From assembly GCA_963920635.1 (NCBI GenBank), contig OY987304.1, positions 31,248,365 to 31,312,364 of the forward strand: 64,000 bases of DNA. Direction: 5' to 3'. The position numbers and the translations under genes were made by a program. Shown in pieces: positions 60,201 through 64,000 of this stretch. The DNA comes from Pseudeuparius sepicola. Taxonomy: Eukaryota; Arthropoda; Insecta; Coleoptera; Anthribidae. The notes beneath the pieces were generated by a model that was given only the letters and a program-made list of their open reading frames with translations, did not search any database and was not told where the DNA came from. Numbering within the stretch: position 1 is the stretch's first letter; the number at the start of each line of letters is the position of its first letter.

Positions 60201-60443
60201 CCAAACATCTCAATATCTATGGTTTCCCTACACCAAGACAACAGTATAGATATATGAGTAGCAGAATAATTTACAAGATCATGAAGAAATAATATCCTTC
60301 TTTAAAATACCTTCATCGAAAAGCTGTCCCATGGTGTTCAAAATGGTGGCGATTTTTCCGGTGTCAATGTATCCTGATTTTGCGGTGTCAAACATCTGGA
60401 ATGCTTTGCGCATAATGGCCATTTTTTGTTCGTCGTCTTTATC
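57250..60443 (-). CDS. TpnC: troponin C (flight-muscle F1-type), four coding exons
   Basis: Calcium sensor of the thin filament. Exons: 60443-60311, 59431-59290, 59232-59084, 57278-57250. All have AG acceptors and GT donors, and the codons split at every junction rejoin (Gly, Arg, Glu). The product, about 150 residues, has four EF-hands. I ([12 protein letters not shown]), II ([12 protein letters not shown], position 12 Gly) and III ([12 protein letters not shown]) lack key ligands. Only IV ([12 protein letters not shown]) is canonical. One working C-terminal site is the hallmark of insect TnC F1/TpnC4, which serves stretch activation. The first exon, possibly just Met, was not found upstream; the frame at 60443 fits an ATG/GT junction. 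Introns hold repeats, and the last is 1.8 kb. Confidence 0.9.
57360..58425. repeat. GGCAAAACGGACC motif cluster and minisatellite in the last troponin C intron
   Basis: GG(C/T)AAAACGG(A/T)CC occurs at about 57368, 57386, 57724 and 57739, and in inverse at about 57757, 58385 and 58411, suggesting inverted ends of one repeat (about 57360-58425). Inside it, 58138-58342 is a degenerate minisatellite of about six units with TCTAACCTACCCTTGTGT. At 58012-58064, CCAGAACTCTCTAA and its complement form a hairpin. Confidence 0.6.
58783..58910 (+). repeat. about 115-bp dispersed repeat, copy 3
   Basis: (TAA)n then CACAATACTCCAAACTAAGA, CCAGAAGCAACCACATG, a G-run and CTATTATTTTGTCTTCGTTC. Third copy of the family at 48134 and 49888. 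It lies in the troponin C intron. Confidence 0.65.
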
Positions 60444-60444
60444 C

Positions 60445-60960
60445 TGCAGAGAGTAGCAAAATGTTCATTTAAAATCCCAAGTTCTGGACTATTTGAGGAT
60501 GCGCACCTTTAGTATTATTTGATTTAAATAAACAATAATAAATAGTAAATTTACCTAATACTTAATTGGTAGATTAAAAATTCCAAATGCAGTTTACGGT
60601 GATATGTGATATGATATTGAAGCCAAAAATAAAATTATACCTATTATTTAAGAACGTAAGGTAAGCAAGGCTTACCAGTAAATACCAAGTAAATACCATA
60701 CAAATAAAGTACAAAGGTATAAGCTGTTTTTTTATTACAACTGGCAGTTTTTAAATAATAAGTCGATTTAAATAATTATGCATAAATATGAGCAAGTAGC
60801 ATAAACCAAATATTGGATATTGGATATTTCTATATCATGCTATAGTTACTTAAAACTAAGTAAGTGAGTGGTTTAGGTACAAAACGGGGTTGCTATAGGT
60901 ACAAAAAGTACCTATTGCCTATAGCAACTCGTAGGCAGCAAAAACCTTAAAACCTTTATA
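60445..60960. other. upstream intron or flank of troponin C
   Basis: Minus-strand sequence 5' of the 60443 exon. A GTATG/GTATTTAC site near 60693 is the only ATG directly before a GT nearby, but the donor is weak, so no start is assigned. Confidence 0.3.
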
Positions 60961-60964
60961 AAAT

Positions 60965-61215
60965 ATTATGTAGCAACGCGAAACTGGTTTTGATAAAAAA
61001 TAATACAAATTATGCTTAAGAAAAATTAATAATATCGATATGTCCCCAGTGTCAAGTAAGAGTGGCCTAATAGACTAAAATCGATAATTAGTTACTTATC
61101 GCAGGGTTAGAGCACCCGACTAGTAAATCGTAGGTCCCTCAATTATTTTTTTATTATCGCTGCATTCTCCCTCTTATATTTACTAGTTTAGTTTTAAAGA
61201 GGTAACTTATTTGGA
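60965..61215 (+). mobile_element. tRNA-derived SINE, copy 3
   Basis: Begins TGTAGCAACGCGAAACTGGT, then GAAAAATTAATAATATCGAT, GCAGGGTTAGAGCACCCGAC (A-box region), CTAGTAAATCGTAGGTCC, a B-box region reduced to CTCAATT, and the tail CTCCCTCTTATATTTACTAG. It has both the 5' module and the tail of copy 1. Confidence 0.7.
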
Positions 61216-64000
61216 GTCACGCTTGCTGCAACATGCAAAAAAAGTGTTGTTTATTCTAGTCAAATTGCATGTTCATGTTTTAATGTTTTGCCCGCCCAGC
61301 ATATGAAAAATTGCTTTTTGCTATTTGAGACTTTTTTCTGCCAAGCAAAACTTTTTATATAGAAATACTTTTTTGTTCGACTGTGTACCTATTTATATAT
61401 CGATACTGATAAAATAGCAAAAATAGTTATCGCACTCACAATATTCAATATTTAAATAACTTTAATAATAAATAATAATTTAAATTAACTCGTAAGCGTT
61501 TGTGTAGGAGAAGGGTTATATAACTATATATTATGTTATCAATTCGGCTTCATTGCCATTTGCCGCGATTATATTAGCTTTATTTAGGATACAAGCAATC
61601 GGCTGTTGAAATTCTTACTATTAGTAGCGGTATTGAGACGTTCAACAAACATATTCCACTTTATGCATATTTAAAACTATTTTCTCGAAAATGAGGCACG
61701 TATCTATTTTATTACTTACGATCCACGTGTGCAATGACGCAATGACTTTTTGACTGTTTTATGAACCTGTTTGACACAATTTGCAAGATATCAAAACAAT
61801 AGTTTATTGCCCCCCTCGTATACGCAATTACCACAGAAAACCTCTAGGTACCTATATTTTTTGTGATAAGTATTAGGATATTTTTAATATTGGACAATAT
61901 TAATGTTAGACAATTCGAACATAACGATAAACGGACTATATTTCAAAAATGTCACGAGCAGTCACGCTCACGGAATGTGTAGGATAAATAAAACGATGAC
62001 TTATTATCATATAATCTCAAGATCCCCACCCCATTATAGAATATTTTTTAAGGTTAAAGTTCATACTAGAAACATTTTCGCCTTAATTTTTTTCTTTAAA
62101 TATTTCAATATTCGCTATTTAAAAATTTTTTTCTTTAAAGATATTCCTAGTTATACCCTTCTGTAAATAATTAAAAAGCAGTAGTAAAGTATCAAAACCA
62201 AAACGTGTGCATCTATTGTGTGTCAAGAGGTAGTTTCAGCCCTTGCCTGAAGAATATTTCAATAAAAGTTTCAGCAAAGGTATTTTATAAAACAAATTGG
62301 CAAGAAAATATACATAATAAACAACAAGTTGATAAAAATTCCAATATTGCCCTTGGTTAAGTTCTGATGGAAATGTTTTTGGTATCGAATCACAAAGATG
62401 ATCCTATTTAACACTTTACTTAAAGGAAAGGAATTTTTTAATGTGTTTATTATTTTAAAAAAAGTGTTGAAGTGAAAATATTTGTGGAATCGAGAACACC
62501 TCTACCAGTCATTAAGTTACATTTAAAATATGCTCGGGCCTAGGAAATGGCTAATCGATAATGATTGTCAGGTCAGGTGTGACTTGAACAAAATAAAGCA
62601 AACATTTTTAATTAATTCCCAATATGGGTTTTGCATCGTATATTTTCCAGCAAATCCGCCGTCATTATATTTACCCCCATTTTTGAGTTTTTTTTTCCAC
62701 CACCACTGGCACCGGTCACGAAAAAACTGAAGTTGAAAACACTAGCGGGATTCCGCATCGATATTATATACCGGTTTTCTTTAGTCTTTTCGTTCTGTCG
62801 GTCTAAAATCGTCGGAAAATATTTGGAAACGGCTAGAACGGACGGTGATACATTAGAGAGATCCACAAAATACCTGGGAAAACTATATGCTTTATTAACA
62901 GGCTAAATGAGCGTGGAGATGTAGATGTAGAGTCAAATTTAATAGGGTTCTTTATAAAGTAACCGACAAAACATTCATAACCTTTGGGGTTTTCGAGTTA
63001 GGGATATTATTACATATTTGACACTTGGTTTATCGGCAAAATAAAGGCAAAGAAATTGAACTAATAAATCCTAATTAGATTTTTAAATTACTTTATTGAC
63101 TTTTTAACCTTTAAATACTTAGGTATTTTGAATCTTGGACTTTACTCTTTACTTGTACGTATCTATTCCAGAATACTGGTTGAATTTCTCAAGTGTGGAG
63201 AGGATGGAAAGGAAAAAGTTCTTATAATATACTCTCTGTGTCGCTTCCAACAGTACAGAGCATTGAAATTATTTTTTAAGGATATTTGTCATTTTGTCAA
63301 GGAGTCAAAGCTCTATGTATAATGTAGGTATATTATAAAATACCTGAGACGGAAATCGCCCTGAGTAGTAACCAAGTTTTGGCACAATATTTTGATATCT
63401 GACACGGTTATAGTGGTCAGATACTTTTTAGAGTAATTATGCTTAGCTGTGCGGCTTGGGCTTGTGGCACTTTCCTGACCGCCAAAACTAAAATGTTTGA
63501 GGATAATAATCCATCGGTAAGTAATTTTGTAATTTAAATTAACTTTTGAGGCCATGCACCAAAGTGGCATAGGCGTTTGTATAGATAGCTACTTCTTCAT
63601 AATTGGAGATTTCACTAGAATTACTGTAGTATCAAGGATTCCTAAACTTAAAGACATAAACGCGCCTTATATTTTGCCTGTATTGTAGGTACTGATTTCA
63701 CGAAAAATGAGGACTTCTGCCTCGATCAGTTTGTTGAAACAACTCAAAGCTGCGCGCTACTGTATAGAGAGACTATCCCCAGGGTTAAGCACAAATTTGC
63801 TCCTTCATGGGGTTCTTTATTCGAAGGGAAAATATTAGTGGAGTTGTTTTCAAAGATTTCTTAAGGTGCTATTCGGCATCATCGAAAATAGTTTCATACC
63901 CACTTTCATCCAAATGTATTGGTAATGTTTTTACAGCTGGAGCAATTTTGTCAATGATTATTTTCAAATTTTTAATAAAATTTTATTTCATAAAAAAATA
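61216..64000. other. AT-rich non-coding stretch
   Basis: No gene was recognised. At 63686-63861 (plus) and about 63745-63985 (minus) opposing frames are fairly open; the plus one follows a good TTTTGCCTGTATTGTAG acceptor. Neither matches a family I know, so neither is called. Confidence 0.35.

Noticed and set aside
60685..60700. Candidate troponin C start (ATG before GTATTTAC)
   Set aside because: Weak donor and no supporting context. The true first exon may be elsewhere or outside the window.
63686..63861. Possible exon after a strong acceptor on the plus strand
   Set aside because: 57 codons without a recognisable family, overlapped by an equally open minus-strand frame. Not enough to call.

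Overview
This is a repeat-dominated, AT-rich window from an insect nuclear genome. The evidence is a muscle troponin C gene with spliced exons and a late micro-exon, exons of an ALDH3-type aldehyde dehydrogenase and of a synaptotagmin-like C2 protein, and typical insect mobile elements (mariner, other Tc1/mariner-superfamily elements, hAT, Crypton, Penelope, copia, non-LTR, tRNA-derived SINEs). The order cannot be fixed from sequence alone. No bacterial operon, CRISPR array or rRNA gene was seen.

Host genes are sparse and split by long, repeat-filled introns. (1) 5117-7516, minus: two N-terminal exons of an ALDH3-family gene; the intron between them holds a decayed non-LTR retrotransposon. 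(2) 42535-47070, plus: the last two exons of a synaptotagmin-like gene, encoding the end of a C2 domain and the stop; the 4.2 kb intron holds a 1.8 kb inverted-repeat element. (3) 57250-60443, minus: a troponin C gene. Three large exons and a 29-nt terminal exon together give about 150 residues, with only EF-hand IV intact, as in flight-muscle F1-type troponin C. Its first codon is not located.

Most of the rest is mobile DNA, and much of it can be bounded to the base. About fifteen elements have long terminal inverted repeats and TA target duplications. One of these (27754-29995) keeps a nearly complete intron-containing transposase with a single in-frame stop; a related internally deleted copy lies at 21437-22938. 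Three hAT elements have perfect 8-bp target duplications (12848-14019, 34954-35931, 52172-54430). A mariner (36540-37861) sits in the reading frame of another transposase. A 1.4 kb element (25560-27005) carries about eleven copies of a TGTCGATAAT motif. Its insertion point, and that of 20608-23253, are confirmed by related empty sites elsewhere in the window.

Other notable features are a heptanucleotide satellite of about 280 units (30799-32757), a three-copy SINE family with a tRNA-Thr-like part, a hammerhead-ribozyme-like motif downstream of a Penelope fragment, interlocked inverted repeats at 50.8-54.6 kb, and several long hairpins. All target duplications, splice sites and alignments were read by eye; nothing was confirmed by database search.
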